Notes: generated from the letters alone by a model not told the origin. A stretch of DNA of 64,000 nucleotides from Microbacter margulisiae (GCF_014192515.1 NZ_JACHYB010000001.1:1240001-1304000); one strand, 5' to 3'; counted from the stretch's first letter, positions 35,744 to 45,220 are shown. Translations and numbers: made by a program.

Positions 35744-36688
35744 TTAATATTCCCAGAGATTGTTCTCAAAATCAATAATTGATTCGTCGATTCTGTTTTG
35801 TTCTTTTCTTATAGCATCTTCATTCGTTAAGTAATCCAGCAATGTACGATGATAAATATCATCCACGCCTAAAATATAACTAGAGAAAAGTCGCTGATCG
35901 AAAAATAACCCCATCGTCATGTCAGAAGACGGATTATCACCCCAATATATTTTTGATTCAGCCATTAATTTACGTAATTCATCAAAATTAAACCAGCATA
36001 CAATATCCCGAATCAGCGATGATTCAGCCTTAGGGTAGGTAAGTAGAGGAGCAATTGCCAAGATACGAGAATCAACAACAGAGCGATGTTTATCAAAAAA
36101 CCAAACTTCTTTAATCAAAAACCGCTGCTGATGTTTCATAAATTCATCAATACTCATATTGTCTATAGACAACTTTCCGTTGTCGACTCGTAATGCAGGA
36201 TAAAAAACATCATTGCCAACTTTGTATGAAAAAACACTATGAATCAAATAATCAGTACTGTCATAAGGAACAATCATATTTTGTGAAAAATCAGGTCTGA
36301 ACTGATCGTCACGTACCCCTTTTTTATACACGGTTAAAGTTTTATTAATAACCCCATCTAACATGATCGTCATTAAGTTTTTCATACCATTCCCCGGTTC
36401 AAAGGGAAAATAAAGTGAAAAATTTTGTTTTTCACGCATATCAATAATGCGATATACAGTTTTTGACCACACTACATCATCAGCATGAATATTTGCCTGA
36501 ACGGCATCCTGCAACTTATGAATTACGTTTCTGACCGAATCATTTAATTCATTTTCTGATTTATTGGCAGGAATTGTATCAGAAGTGGACTGAATGGGTT
36601 GAAAAAAGAGGGCATCTCTACTTTGCGCATGTAACGTCAAAAGCAAAGCAGAAAAACATATTATCAGCATGAATTTTATTCGTTGCAT
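35744..36688 (-). CDS. porN: Type IX secretion protein PorN/GldN
   Basis: PorN is a periplasmic partner of the lipoprotein PorK; together they form the ring of the type IX secretion machine. The 314-residue protein starts at MQRIKFMLIICFSALLLTLHAQ, a signal peptide. An upstream ATG at 36724 overlaps porM and lacks signal-peptide character. Family blocks include DDVVWSKTVYRIIDMREKQNFSLYFP, LIKEVWFFDKHRSVVDSRILAIAPL and ESKIYWGDNPSSDM. It is the last gene of the porP-K-L-M-N unit. Confidence 0.93.
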   Translation of the reverse strand: MQRIKFMLIICFSALLLTLHAQSRDALFFQPIQSTSDTIPANKSENELNDSVRNVIHKLQDAVQANIHADDVVWSKTVYRIIDMREKQNFSLYFPFEPGNGMKNLMTIMLDGVINKTLTVYKKGVRDDQFRPDFSQNMIVPYDSTDYLIHSVFSYKVGNDVFYPALRVDNGKLSIDNMSIDEFMKHQQRFLIKEVWFFDKHRSVVDSRILAIAPLLTYPKAESSLIRDIVCWFNFDELRKLMAESKIYWGDNPSSDMTMGLFFDQRLFSSYILGVDDIYHRTLLDYLTNEDAIRKEQNRIDESIIDFENNLWEY

Positions 36689-36713
36689 ATTATTAATTTT
36701 TGAATATTTGCAA

Positions 36714-38252
36714 TTATCGTCCACTTATTCTCACTGCTAAAATAGGCAATTGTCGTACCAATTTATCAGGGCCTATAGCTTTGATTCTCTTAATAATTAT
36801 TCTGGATCCAATACGTTCTTCTGTCAATCGATTCTTTTGCTCCTGATTTAACACATTTGATCCTGAATTCAGTTCTTCTCCGTTAGGAAATTCTATTGTA
36901 AAACCAACCACAGTAAAATTAGCCGAAATAAGTTCATTGACATAATCTGCTACGATTGAAGCATTATCCAACATGGACAACGTCACGTTCCCTTCTTCAA
37001 CTTTTCGTATCACACCTCCGGCATCTTTATATTGCAAAAACGGACGTGGGTCAGGCAATTGCCGAACAGTGTAAGCAACGTTTCCCATCGGCGTAAAACT
37101 TTTATTTCCACCAACTTTTGCGAATAATGAAAAGACTATTTTCCCAGATGTAACTGTTGGACGGCAATTCCATAATCCGTTTGGTTTATGAGTAAGCACA
37201 GCATTATTACACGCAACCTGAATATTTGAAGCTGCTATGCCAGGAATAGAAGCAGATAGCTCATTATCAATACCTGCATAAACAACATCAAGCGCTGTAT
37301 TCGAAATAGTTGCACTTTTTGCTCCAACAATATAACTACTCTCAAAAGGAAAATCCTTATTTATGCCACCTGAGCTTAATCGAATATATCCTTTGTAATT
37401 AAACTCTCCGGGAGTAGAGCATACAAATCGAAGCATATTATTTGACATCCTACTCCCATTTACATAATATTCAGGAACTTTTGTTGAATCAACAGCAGAT
37501 AATATGATTTGTGCATTATACTGATCTCCAACCATCACATATGTGGAAGTTGGGATAACATATGCCTGTAGTTTATTGACCCGATAATCGCTTGCATCCG
37601 TTTGTGCCATTAAATAGCGAATCACTTCACCTTCCGCCGCCTTTACATCTGACTGATATTTTGAAAGCTCTGTAACGGTGGCAATTACAGGCATCATTTC
37701 AAACATTGTTTGCTCCCAGTTCTTGCCATCACGCCCGCCGTTGGTAGCAAAATTTCTATTAAATGCAGCAATTTGAGTGGTATCTCCATTTACCATAGTT
37801 GCAAGAAAATCCCGATACGTTGTAAGTTTATTTTTCAAGATTGTACCATTATGTTCTATTAACCCATACTGACCTGTTACATCCAAATTATCCTTATGAA
37901 TAATGTTGGTCAATGTCGCATTTTTACCATCTGCGAGGCGTACAATCTGATATTTAAAATTTTCGATGTAATTAAACATGCTATCAGATTTTTGCTTCAC
38001 TATTAATGCTTTATTTAACCATTCCCCAATTTTCTTCGGATTTACTTCATCCAAATATTGAAATTTTTCAAGAGTAGCATGGTTACGACTATTTGCACTT
38101 TTTATTGTCTGTAATAGGCTATTGTTCACGACAACAAAACCATTTAATATATCTGCCGAAACATTAAGCGCCAACATAGCCGTCAAAAAAAGATACATCA
38201 TCGCTATCATCTTCTGGCGAGGCGTTTCTGGACAATTCTTAGCTCCACTCAT
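36714..38252 (-). CDS. porM: Type IX secretion motor protein PorM/GldM
   Basis: PorM is an inner-membrane protein that spans the periplasm and, with PorL, couples the proton gradient to secretion or gliding. The 512-residue protein has one transmembrane helix near the N-terminus (MIAMMYLFLTAMLALNVSADIL), a helical periplasmic domain (residues 40-220), and several beta domains. It begins SGAKNCPETPRQKMI, a conserved start. The order and spacing with porL (20 bp) show an operon. Confidence 0.95.
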   Translation of the reverse strand: MSGAKNCPETPRQKMIAMMYLFLTAMLALNVSADILNGFVVVNNSLLQTIKSANSRNHATLEKFQYLDEVNPKKIGEWLNKALIVKQKSDSMFNYIENFKYQIVRLADGKNATLTNIIHKDNLDVTGQYGLIEHNGTILKNKLTTYRDFLATMVNGDTTQIAAFNRNFATNGGRDGKNWEQTMFEMMPVIATVTELSKYQSDVKAAEGEVIRYLMAQTDASDYRVNKLQAYVIPTSTYVMVGDQYNAQIILSAVDSTKVPEYYVNGSRMSNNMLRFVCSTPGEFNYKGYIRLSSGGINKDFPFESSYIVGAKSATISNTALDVVYAGIDNELSASIPGIAASNIQVACNNAVLTHKPNGLWNCRPTVTSGKIVFSLFAKVGGNKSFTPMGNVAYTVRQLPDPRPFLQYKDAGGVIRKVEEGNVTLSMLDNASIVADYVNELISANFTVVGFTIEFPNGEELNSGSNVLNQEQKNRLTEERIGSRIIIKRIKAIGPDKLVRQLPILAVRISGR

Positions 38253-38272
38253 AGATTAGGGTACCTTTTCTT

Positions 38273-39124
38273 TTATGATTTAATAGATAAAGCGCTAAGC
38301 ATATTGCCATATATGTCGTTTAGTTCTCCAACTCTATGTGATAATTTTGTTGTCTCACTCACATAATCTTCTGTTGCCTTTAATGCTATTGCGGCATTTT
38401 GTTGGACATTTTCCATGTTGGAATTGACCAACTTATACGAACTAACATATTGAGATAATGAAGAATTAGATTCAAGAACAGCTTGCAAATGTAATTCATA
38501 TTGCGTATTGATAGACGACAAATGATTATTTATAGCACTAACATTCGTAGCAAAACGTTTAGTCTGATCAGCTGTTGTGCCCATTTGCTCTTCGGTGGTC
38601 TTATATGACTGCAAAATATTTTGAGCTACTTCTGTCAATACCTGCTGTGAATGCGCATATTCCTTCGTAGCAACAGCAGCAGACTGAATGGATTGCACAT
38701 ATGTTGTTGTGATTTCTCCTGCTGATGCAATATTTGTCAGTTGATGGGCTGTTTCACTTAAATTCTTAATACTTGTCTGTAACCGCTTTATTTGTTCCTC
38801 ATCTAAAACATTACTTGCTACTGTCGTTATAGGCTGACGATGAGCACCTATACCACTACCACCGCTTTCAATAGGAGTATGCCCAGATTCATTAAAATGA
38901 GGGAACACTTTGCTCCAATCAAATTCACGAGGTGGATGCTCTAATCCACTAAGGGCAAATAAAAAAGCTTCTGTTCCCATTCCAATTCCCAATAACCAGC
39001 CTGCACCAGGAAAATGTTGAATTTTAAAAAGTGCACCAATCAACACAACAGATGCCCCAAATCCATAAATTTTGGCAGTAATTTTTTTCCCCTCTTCCGT
39101 TTCAATAAAATGAAGTAACCCCAT
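38273..39124 (-). CDS. porL: Type IX secretion motor protein PorL/GldL
   Basis: PorL forms the inner-membrane proton-driven motor with PorM. The 283-residue protein has two transmembrane helices near residues 17-60 (KIYGFGASVVLIGALFKI and GAGWLLGIGMGTEAFLFALS) followed by a long coiled-coil-rich cytoplasmic tail. The conserved Glu in GMGTEAFLFALSGLEHPP is in helix 2 as in motor homologues. The gene follows porK by 34 bp. Confidence 0.95.
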   Translation of the reverse strand: MGLLHFIETEEGKKITAKIYGFGASVVLIGALFKIQHFPGAGWLLGIGMGTEAFLFALSGLEHPPREFDWSKVFPHFNESGHTPIESGGSGIGAHRQPITTVASNVLDEEQIKRLQTSIKNLSETAHQLTNIASAGEITTTYVQSIQSAAVATKEYAHSQQVLTEVAQNILQSYKTTEEQMGTTADQTKRFATNVSAINNHLSSINTQYELHLQAVLESNSSLSQYVSSYKLVNSNMENVQQNAAIALKATEDYVSETTKLSHRVGELNDIYGNMLSALSIKS

Positions 39125-39158
39125 AATATAATAACAATTTAATTTACAGTCTTCTGTA

Positions 39159-40520
39159 TCAATAATTAGTTTTCGTAATTCTTCTTAAATTAGTTGATTT
39201 TACACAGCGAAAACCAATGTATGAACGCGACACATTCTGATATTCAAATGAACGCGCTCCGCATTGTAAATAGGCTGCAACGTCTTTCCATGACCCACCT
39301 TTTATAATCTTACGCTTCAATATGTCAGGATCACTTGCTTTAGCATTGTATGTAAAACTTGGGTTTAAATCTGACATTTCATTTGCACTAACTGGCAAAT
39401 ACGCAGATTCTGTCCATTCCGACACATTTCCAGCCATATCATAAAGGCCATAACCATTGGGAGGATATGATGCAACCTGAGCTGTCCGAACAGCCCCATC
39501 AGCACGATAATTACCCCGCATAGGTTTGAAATTTGCCAAGAAACAACCTTTTGCATCACGGATATATGGACTTCCCCATGGATACATAGCTTGCTGTTTA
39601 CCGCCACGGGCCGCCCACTCGAATTCAGCTTCCGTCGGCAAACGATAATCTTGTCCTACATATCCGCTTTTACGATTGACATAGTTAGTACGCCAAGCAC
39701 AAAAAGCATTGGCCTGTTCCCATGTTACACCAACTACCGGATAACGATCATATGCATTCAGTATAAAATATTTTGTTGTTGGATCATTATATGAATAGGT
39801 AAAATCCGACACAAATGCAAGGCGATCCGGATATGCATTAATGATTTTGGTCATATAAAAATCATTCATACTATGAATTGGTGATATTCTTTTTGTCCTA
39901 ATTTTTATCGTTCCATTATCCATATAATAATCATCCACCAATGCATATGAATTACTTGGATAACGACCTAATGAACGATCAAATTTATTGCATTCTTTAG
40001 CAGCTTGCTCAATATCCAACCATTTGTATTGGTAGTCTAAAATTTCAAAATGATTATTGTAGTCCTTCAGACAATTCCATAAAGAATCCTTGACTGGATC
40101 TTCTTCCCCTGAAGCTTTTGTCCAGGAACGATTCCAAGGAATTGGCCTTTCCCAATTCAAATGAGAGGTATCACGCCTCATTGTCCATTTTTCAGGATTT
40201 GCACTAGCAAGTAGTTTACGTGTGATTGAATCTCGCACCCAGACTACAAATTGACGATATTGTGCATTAGTGATTTCTGTCTGGTCCATCCAGAATGCAT
40301 CAACTGACACCATCTTAGACTGTCCTTTGTATGACCAAAATGCATCCTGATCATTAGGCCCCATCATAAAAGCACCTGGTTTGATCCAAACCATGCCGTA
40401 GGGAACGGTTTCTTTGACCTTAGAGTTGGAAACGCCCATTAGTCCTCCGCCTGCCATAGGTTTTGGAGTGCAACTCACCAACATCCCCAAAATGGGAAAA
40501 AGTAACAATAATTTTCTCAT
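39159..40520 (-). CDS. porK: Type IX secretion lipoprotein PorK/GldK
   Basis: PorK is an outer-membrane lipoprotein that binds PorN in the periplasmic ring of the T9SS. The 453 residues open with a lipobox (LGMLVSCTPKP). The mature part is a formylglycine-generating-enzyme-like (sulfatase-modifying factor) fold with WIKPGAFMMGPNDQ, FWMDQTEITNAQYRQFV, RLPTEAEFEWAARGG, GLYDMAGNVSEW and SYIGFRCVK. The catalytic cysteines of real FGEs are not needed for its structural role. The 16-bp gap to porP suggests one operon. Confidence 0.96.
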   Translation of the reverse strand: MRKLLLLFPILGMLVSCTPKPMAGGGLMGVSNSKVKETVPYGMVWIKPGAFMMGPNDQDAFWSYKGQSKMVSVDAFWMDQTEITNAQYRQFVVWVRDSITRKLLASANPEKWTMRRDTSHLNWERPIPWNRSWTKASGEEDPVKDSLWNCLKDYNNHFEILDYQYKWLDIEQAAKECNKFDRSLGRYPSNSYALVDDYYMDNGTIKIRTKRISPIHSMNDFYMTKIINAYPDRLAFVSDFTYSYNDPTTKYFILNAYDRYPVVGVTWEQANAFCAWRTNYVNRKSGYVGQDYRLPTEAEFEWAARGGKQQAMYPWGSPYIRDAKGCFLANFKPMRGNYRADGAVRTAQVASYPPNGYGLYDMAGNVSEWTESAYLPVSANEMSDLNPSFTYNAKASDPDILKRKIIKGGSWKDVAAYLQCGARSFEYQNVSRSYIGFRCVKSTNLRRITKTNY

Positions 40521-40536
40521 ATCGAGTTATTTATCT

Positions 40537-41520
40537 TTACAATATTCTAACGCTTTTATATTTATTCCTCTTCTTTGCAAAAGAAAAATTAAAATGGTAT
40601 GATATCATCAATTCATGTGAACCAAAAGAAGAACTAACCAACGCTGTTATTGGCAAATCAAAAGCATAACCAATAGATAATCCATTGCTCAAGTTCACTC
40701 CTCCCGTAAAAACAAATGAATCATTAATTCGATAGGCTAATCCACCCCAGAACTTTTCTTTGTAATCCATTAATAAATCAATATCACTTTGCATATTCAC
40801 AAAATCAGTTTTTATCAATACAGAAGGTTTGAGTATAAAATTCGGATTAGCAAGTGCAATATTATATCCTCCCATCAAATAGTACATATTTCCAACATAT
40901 GTTGATTGAGTCGAAGACCATTGCACGGTAGGTTCATTAATATTTAATGCTGAAATTCCAACATACATTTTAGGAGAATAATAGAATGCGCCTAACCCTA
41001 AATCTAGGGCCATTCCATAAACCTGACTTGTCGGAATCAAAGGGTCAGAGGATGCCGGTATGTGATAATCATTCCCGTATACCCCCGTAGGAATATGGGC
41101 ACTATCACCCGAAAATCCAATCTTTATCGCGCCGATATTTAATCCAAGGCTTAAAGTTCCATTAGCAAAATTCATTTTATAAGCACCCTGTATTTCTGCC
41201 TCTTGTTTATTAAACAATCCAAGGCTCTCATTATCAAAAGAAATTCCAATGTTACCTTCCTTGTTTTTCACAGCAAAAGGGATGCTACCATGGAAATTAG
41301 CATCCACAGGAGCACCCGAAATTCCAATCCATTGAAGTTTGTAAATGCCGTTGAGTGTAATATTGCTGTATTCTGCCAAGGCAGCCGGATTATAAGATTC
41401 TTTTGCAAACATATATTGCGAAAATTGCGACACAAATTGTGCATTCATCTTGAATGTCAACAGAAAACAAACTAAAACAAGAAAGATACCTTTTTCATTA
41501 GGTACTTGCAACGTGTACAT
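40537..41520 (-). CDS. porP: Type IX secretion outer-membrane protein PorP/SprF family
   Basis: PorP/SprF proteins are outer-membrane beta-barrels that act with PorE or SprB-type substrates in type IX secretion. The 327-residue protein has a signal peptide (LVLVCFLLTFKMNAQ) and the family opening QFSQYMFAKESYNPAALAEYSNI followed by LQWIGISGAPVDANFHGSIPF. The C-terminal half is a barrel pattern ending in ELMISYHFNFSF. It is the first gene of the operon; the 187-bp upstream gap shows only weak promoter elements. Confidence 0.93.
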   Translation of the reverse strand: MYTLQVPNEKGIFLVLVCFLLTFKMNAQFVSQFSQYMFAKESYNPAALAEYSNITLNGIYKLQWIGISGAPVDANFHGSIPFAVKNKEGNIGISFDNESLGLFNKQEAEIQGAYKMNFANGTLSLGLNIGAIKIGFSGDSAHIPTGVYGNDYHIPASSDPLIPTSQVYGMALDLGLGAFYYSPKMYVGISALNINEPTVQWSSTQSTYVGNMYYLMGGYNIALANPNFILKPSVLIKTDFVNMQSDIDLLMDYKEKFWGGLAYRINDSFVFTGGVNLSNGLSIGYAFDLPITALVSSSFGSHELMISYHFNFSFAKKRNKYKSVRIL

Positions 41521-41707
41521 ATAAAAAGCTTTCTATTTCAGATTACTCATTGCGTTTAAATAAAGCCACATACAATGGCAATAGAAAGAAAGATATTTAA
41601 TACAACGTTTTTATCCTTGTATTTAGTATGTTTGTGTTTAACTTTAACGACTTGGCTTTAGTTGTCCCTTTAATACAGCTTTAATAATGAGTAAAACACA
41701 AAAAAAA

Positions 41708-41929
41708 TCAATACTCCTCTTCATTAAAGAAGAAGTCCTCTTTACTTGGATAATCAGGCCAAATATCTTCGATACTTTCGTATATCTCTCCTTCGTCTTC
41801 CATTTCTTGCAAATTCTCAATCACTTCCAATGGAGCGCCAGATCGCATGGCATAGTCGATTAATTCGTCTTTGGTTGCAGGCCAAGGAGCATCTTCTAGC
41901 TTTGAGGCAAGTTCTAATGTCCAATACAT
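41708..41929 (-). CDS. DUF2795 small acidic protein
   Basis: This is a 73-residue soluble protein whose N-terminal half (YWTLELASKLEDAPWPATKDELIDYAMRSG is read here in parts: LASKLEDAPWPATKDEL and IDYAMRSGAP) matches DUF2795, and whose C-terminal tail is strongly acidic (DYPSKEDFFFNEEE). It is broadly conserved in Bacteroidales and its function is unknown. It has a good promoter at 42047-42076 and a leader of about 110 nt with an inverted repeat at 41986-42024. Confidence 0.85.
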   Translation of the reverse strand: MYWTLELASKLEDAPWPATKDELIDYAMRSGAPLEVIENLQEMEDEGEIYESIEDIWPDYPSKEDFFFNEEEY

Positions 41930-41985
41930 ATAGGCTTTTCTAAAGATGTTATGTTTGAATCCCCGATTATAACTCTCTTATTTTC

Positions 41986-42024
41986 AACGCGAAAAATATA
42001 TTTTACTGTTTATTTTCCCGCGTT
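41986..42024 (-). promoter_or_regulatory. Inverted repeat in the leader of the DUF2795 gene
   Basis: Arms AACGCG (41986-41991) and CGCGTT (42019-42024), with A/T extensions that also pair in part, would fold in the transcript between the promoter at 42047-42076 and the start codon at 41929. No known riboswitch matches. Confidence 0.35.
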
Positions 42025-42046
42025 AAAAAAAATATTCATCAGTCCG

Positions 42047-42076
42047 CAAAATTACAAAAAATCTAATACCAACAAA
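42047..42076 (-). promoter_or_regulatory. Bacteroidetes-type promoter of the DUF2795 gene
   Basis: On the minus strand: TTTG (42076-42073), 18 nt, TAATTTTG (42054-42047). It overlaps the 3' end of the adenosyltransferase gene. The spacer is one base shorter than usual. Confidence 0.6.
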
Positions 42077-42620
42077 GGGATTTCCATAAAATTTCAGCGC
42101 TATTTTCATCAAGGGCAATTTTCCTTGCAAAAACGAAGAAGAAATCAGATAATCTGTTGATAAAAACCAAACAATCCTTATCAACCGGATAATGTGAATG
42201 AACCTCCCAAATGCGACGTTCAGCTCTTCTGGCAATCGTCCGGCATACATGACATTGAGCCACTGATTCACTCCCAGAAGGTAATATAAATCCGGTTAAT
42301 GGAGGGAGCTGCTGAGTATAAACATCCATCAACGATTCCAATTCACCAGTAGCTTTGACAAACCCATCATTCTTTTGTTTTATCCCGGGATGGCTTTTAT
42401 CCGTAGCTAATTCAACGCCAAGATCAAATAGCAGATTCTGTATTTTAGATAAAATCCGGATAGACTCTTTATTAGCAAGCTTTGCAATCAATAACCCGAC
42501 ATTACTATTTAATTCATCAACAGTACCATAAGCTTCCAGTCTCTCATCTGTTTTCGAAACGCGAGTTCCACCTATCAACCCCGTTGATCCACTATCACCA
42601 GTTTTTGTATATACTTTCAT
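42063..42620 (-). CDS. Cob(I)yrinic acid a,c-diamide adenosyltransferase, PduO type
   Basis: This ATP:cob(I)alamin adenosyltransferase forms adenosylcobalamin, the cofactor needed by the MutAB mutase encoded at 14392-18480. The 185-residue protein has the ATP-binding start MKVYTKTGDSGSTGLIGGTRVSK, YGTVDELNSNVGLL, FILPSGSESVAQCHVCRTIARRAER and FVFINRLSDFFFVFAR (partly quoted). Length is normal for the trimeric PduO-type family. No other B12 genes are adjacent. Confidence 0.93.
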   Translation of the reverse strand: MKVYTKTGDSGSTGLIGGTRVSKTDERLEAYGTVDELNSNVGLLIAKLANKESIRILSKIQNLLFDLGVELATDKSHPGIKQKNDGFVKATGELESLMDVYTQQLPPLTGFILPSGSESVAQCHVCRTIARRAERRIWEVHSHYPVDKDCLVFINRLSDFFFVFARKIALDENSAEILWKSLCWY

Positions 42621-42766
42621 TGTTTATGTTGTGTTTTTAGAAAAAGACAATATATGTTGACCAATATCATCATATCCATAATAATCTATAACTTGGCTTA
42701 TCCCACATTCCATTATCTTAAGAATACGACCTATATTTCTACAATTCATTTTCTAACTATTTCTTG

Positions 42767-43546
42767 TCAAAAAGCAACAATATAGTCTTGCTTTATCAAT
42801 TCTTCATTAAAGAACAAAAGTCCCATTCCAAAAAGATCAATGGACAACCGCACCCGGGGATCTTGTTTTAATACCTGCCAGGCTTCCTTCATAGAAGGCG
42901 ACCAATGAATGTCATCTACTGCAAAGATAGTTCCTGAATGTATTTTGGGCAAGCACCACATAACATAACGTAAGGTTGCCTCTTTTGTATGGTTGGCATC
43001 AAAAAAAACAAAATCAAGTTTATCTACTATTTCGAGAATCTTTGGCAAATGCTGATCTATAGTACCACTAAACAAGTTTATATTATCCTTCCCAAGTTGG
43101 GCAAAATGATTCCGGGCATATTCGCAAAGTTTTGAGTCCCCTTCTATTGTATACACCGCCGCATGCGCATTTGCCGAAGCCAAATATGATGTTGTAATTC
43201 CCATAGCAGTACCCAGCTCAAGAATAGTTTGTGACGTATTCATATTAGCTAAACGAAACAATAGCTGTGCATATTTTGCTGATTTTACAGAATATTTGGC
43301 CACTGAAGCAATTGTTCGTTCTGTGTATTTTCCTGCTCCAAAATCTTCAACCCGAATCTTTTCTTTATTCTCCAACAAAGTATCTCGCAGCGCTTCAATC
43401 GGTTCATAGCAATAAAAATATTCTTGAACAAAAATCACCTCTGTCAAAAGTCGAAAAACGAAAGGAGAATGAATGCCAAATCCTTGCCGATGGCGTGCTT
43501 TCAAAAGATAGCAAACATATTCTTTGGTAGTATACAAATAGTTCAT
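42767..43546 (-). CDS. Class I SAM-dependent methyltransferase
   Basis: The 259-residue cytoplasmic protein has the Bacteroidetes-specific N-terminal block KARHRQGFGIHSPFVFRLL, then a Rossmann methyltransferase domain with ILELGTAMGITTSYLA (motif I), VYTIEGDSKL (acidic ribose-binding residue), and FVFFDANHTKE followed by FAVDDIHWSPSM. It resembles O-methyltransferase family 3 but the substrate is unknown. The start ATG at 43546 is followed by the typical MNYLYTTKEYV. The gene is isolated: 146 bp before the adenosyltransferase and a repeat-rich gap on the other side. Confidence 0.85.
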   Translation of the reverse strand: MNYLYTTKEYVCYLLKARHRQGFGIHSPFVFRLLTEVIFVQEYFYCYEPIEALRDTLLENKEKIRVEDFGAGKYTERTIASVAKYSVKSAKYAQLLFRLANMNTSQTILELGTAMGITTSYLASANAHAAVYTIEGDSKLCEYARNHFAQLGKDNINLFSGTIDQHLPKILEIVDKLDFVFFDANHTKEATLRYVMWCLPKIHSGTIFAVDDIHWSPSMKEAWQVLKQDPRVRLSIDLFGMGLLFFNEELIKQDYIVAF

Positions 43547-43861
43547 ACAAACGAATAGATGCTACAAAAATACAAAAAAGTATCATGAGTGCTTTAATTT
43601 TATGCTACTAATATTGATTGGATACACAATTGGAATGGCAAATGGCGTTTTCCGCCAAAGTAGCACACCGTAATATTTGTAGAAAAAAAATCGATCGCTA
43701 TCCGCTAAGTGGAAACACAGCAAAACAGTAGATACAGAGCAAAAAAACACATGATAATGAATCCTGATCAGATGTGTATATCAAAACAATCAAGATAGCC
43801 ACAAACAGAAAAGAGGCAATTATCACTTTGAATCCAATAAAGCCATACCAGTGTAACATCG

Positions 43862-44005
43862 GTGTTATACCGGTGTAATGTCGATGTAATAACGAAGGTA
43901 CATCGAAGGAGAGTCGGAGGATCATCGAAGATGACACGGAGAAAAGTCGGAGTTATGTCGGAGGATAGTCGGAGGATCCACGGAAGATATTCGGAAGATC
44001 GGTAT
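43862..44005. repeat. Degenerate direct-repeat stretch
   Basis: Irregular copies of GTCGGAGGAT and CATCGAAG/CACGGAAGA-like words, plus GGTGTTATACCGGTGTAATG near 43864, fill about 140 bp of the 800-bp gap 43547-44344. No unit length is strict. The remaining gap sequence shows no gene, RNA or phage feature to me. Confidence 0.55.
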
Positions 44006-44344
44006 TGGAACAGAGGACATAAAACGCTGTTTTACCGGATTTCATTTCAAGAAAACACTTCGGAAATAAGAGAGCTTTCATTACAATATTTCCCGTTTGA
44101 GTTACAAATATAGCTATTTCTTATTCAACCTTCGCAAATAAAATAACTTTCTGATATATTAAAAAAAGAAGTATACAAATTTAGCAAAAGCACTGAATAT
44201 CAGCGACTTTACAAGGCACAACAAACTTGCTTTTTTCGACACAAGGAAGAATTATATACTATGTTTATTATCGATCAAATGCACATGTTACTTTTTTCAT
44301 AAACCCGCAGGTTATTTACAGGCATAAGCTGAATAAATAAACAT

Positions 44345-45052
44345 TCAGAACGTTCCGAATAATCCAATTTCATCTGTAATGCAAAACACCTGGCTATAAA
44401 TATTTACACCTACTTTATTCGTATCAAGCCGTCGATCGAGCTGCAAGACAGGATGACCGGGTTTCACCCTGAAATGTTCCTGTAATTTTACATTTGCTTT
44501 GATAGCAAATAATTGTTGAATTCCCCCTGTAACATACAATTGATATTTAGCACGCAACACATCAAATAAAGATTTATTTTCCAGATTGAGTGAAGTAAAT
44601 CGGGGAAAATTGATATTCGGGAGCATCGTAACATCATAAAATACCGGCTTCCCATTAAGCGAGCGTAATCGTTCGAAATAAATACACCCCACTTTTTGTT
44701 CCTGGTCGCTAACCGCAAATGAAAACGCTTTGTCCCATGCACGGACTTCCGGTTTACAAATAATTTTAGTAGTCAACATATTATCTCCTACAGCCGTAGT
44801 TGTACTATGCAAAGACAGTATTCCTATCCCTTGAGGAACGCCTTTAACCACGCTTCCCTTTCCCTGATGCTTGACAATAAAGCCATCCACCACCAAACGA
44901 TCTAATGCTTTACGAACAGTCGGACGCGCAACACTATGAACTTTAGCCAATTCGTTTTCAGATGGCAATAAGCTACCTTCAGTATATATACCTTCGTTAA
45001 TCAAATTCCGAAGCGTCTCGTACAATTTTTTATGTTCCGGTAAGTCCTTCAT
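44345..45052 (-). CDS. GntR/HutC-family transcriptional regulator with UTRA domain
   Basis: The 235-residue regulator starts at MKDLPEHKKLYETLRNLI; 44 upstream in-frame residues are hydrophobic and were rejected. The N-terminal winged helix has GSLLPSENELAKVHSVARPTVRKALDRL (split: LLPSENELAKVHSVARPT). The C-terminal UTRA ligand domain is of the HutC type (ERLRSLNGKPVFYDVTMLP), which usually binds a sugar phosphate or small acid. It diverges from the ketoacid dehydrogenase-aldolase run and probably controls it and itself. Candidate operators lie between the two promoters. Confidence 0.9.
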   Translation of the reverse strand: MKDLPEHKKLYETLRNLINEGIYTEGSLLPSENELAKVHSVARPTVRKALDRLVVDGFIVKHQGKGSVVKGVPQGIGILSLHSTTTAVGDNMLTTKIICKPEVRAWDKAFSFAVSDQEQKVGCIYFERLRSLNGKPVFYDVTMLPNINFPRFTSLNLENKSLFDVLRAKYQLYVTGGIQQLFAIKANVKLQEHFRVKPGHPVLQLDRRLDTNKVGVNIYSQVFCITDEIGLFGTF

Positions 45053-45085
45053 AACGTTTTCAATAAGTATTAGAGAAATCCGGGG

Positions 45086-45116
45086 CAAATATAATGGAAT
45101 AGATGCTGAAATCAAA
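45086..45116 (-). promoter_or_regulatory. Promoter of the GntR regulator gene
   Basis: On the minus strand: TTTG (45116-45113), 19 nt, TATATTTG (45093-45086), a full consensus match. Predicted start near 45079, about 27 nt before the regulator ATG at 45052; this supports the shorter start. Confidence 0.7.
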
Positions 45117-45132
45117 ACTTTCTCAAAGATAT

Positions 45133-45144
45133 TTGTATATACAA
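45133..45144. promoter_or_regulatory. Candidate regulator operator palindrome
   Basis: TTGTATATACAA is a perfect 12-bp palindrome, 17 bp upstream of the regulator -33 box. GntR/HutC operators are typically A/T-rich palindromes of the GT-N-AC kind, which this resembles. Confidence 0.5.
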
Positions 45145-45157
45145 GCAACAAATAAAT

Positions 45158-45220
45158 CAAGTAAATACAAAACACAAGTATCAATAATAGAATAATATAT
45201 AATCACATAATATTTACTTG
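45158..45220. promoter_or_regulatory. Paired inverted half-sites between the divergent promoters
   Basis: CAAGTAAATA (45158-45167) and its exact complement TATTTACTTG (45211-45220) are 43 bp apart. The right copy overlaps the -33 region of the plus-strand promoter. Two regulator dimers or a loop could use them; this is inference. Confidence 0.45.
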
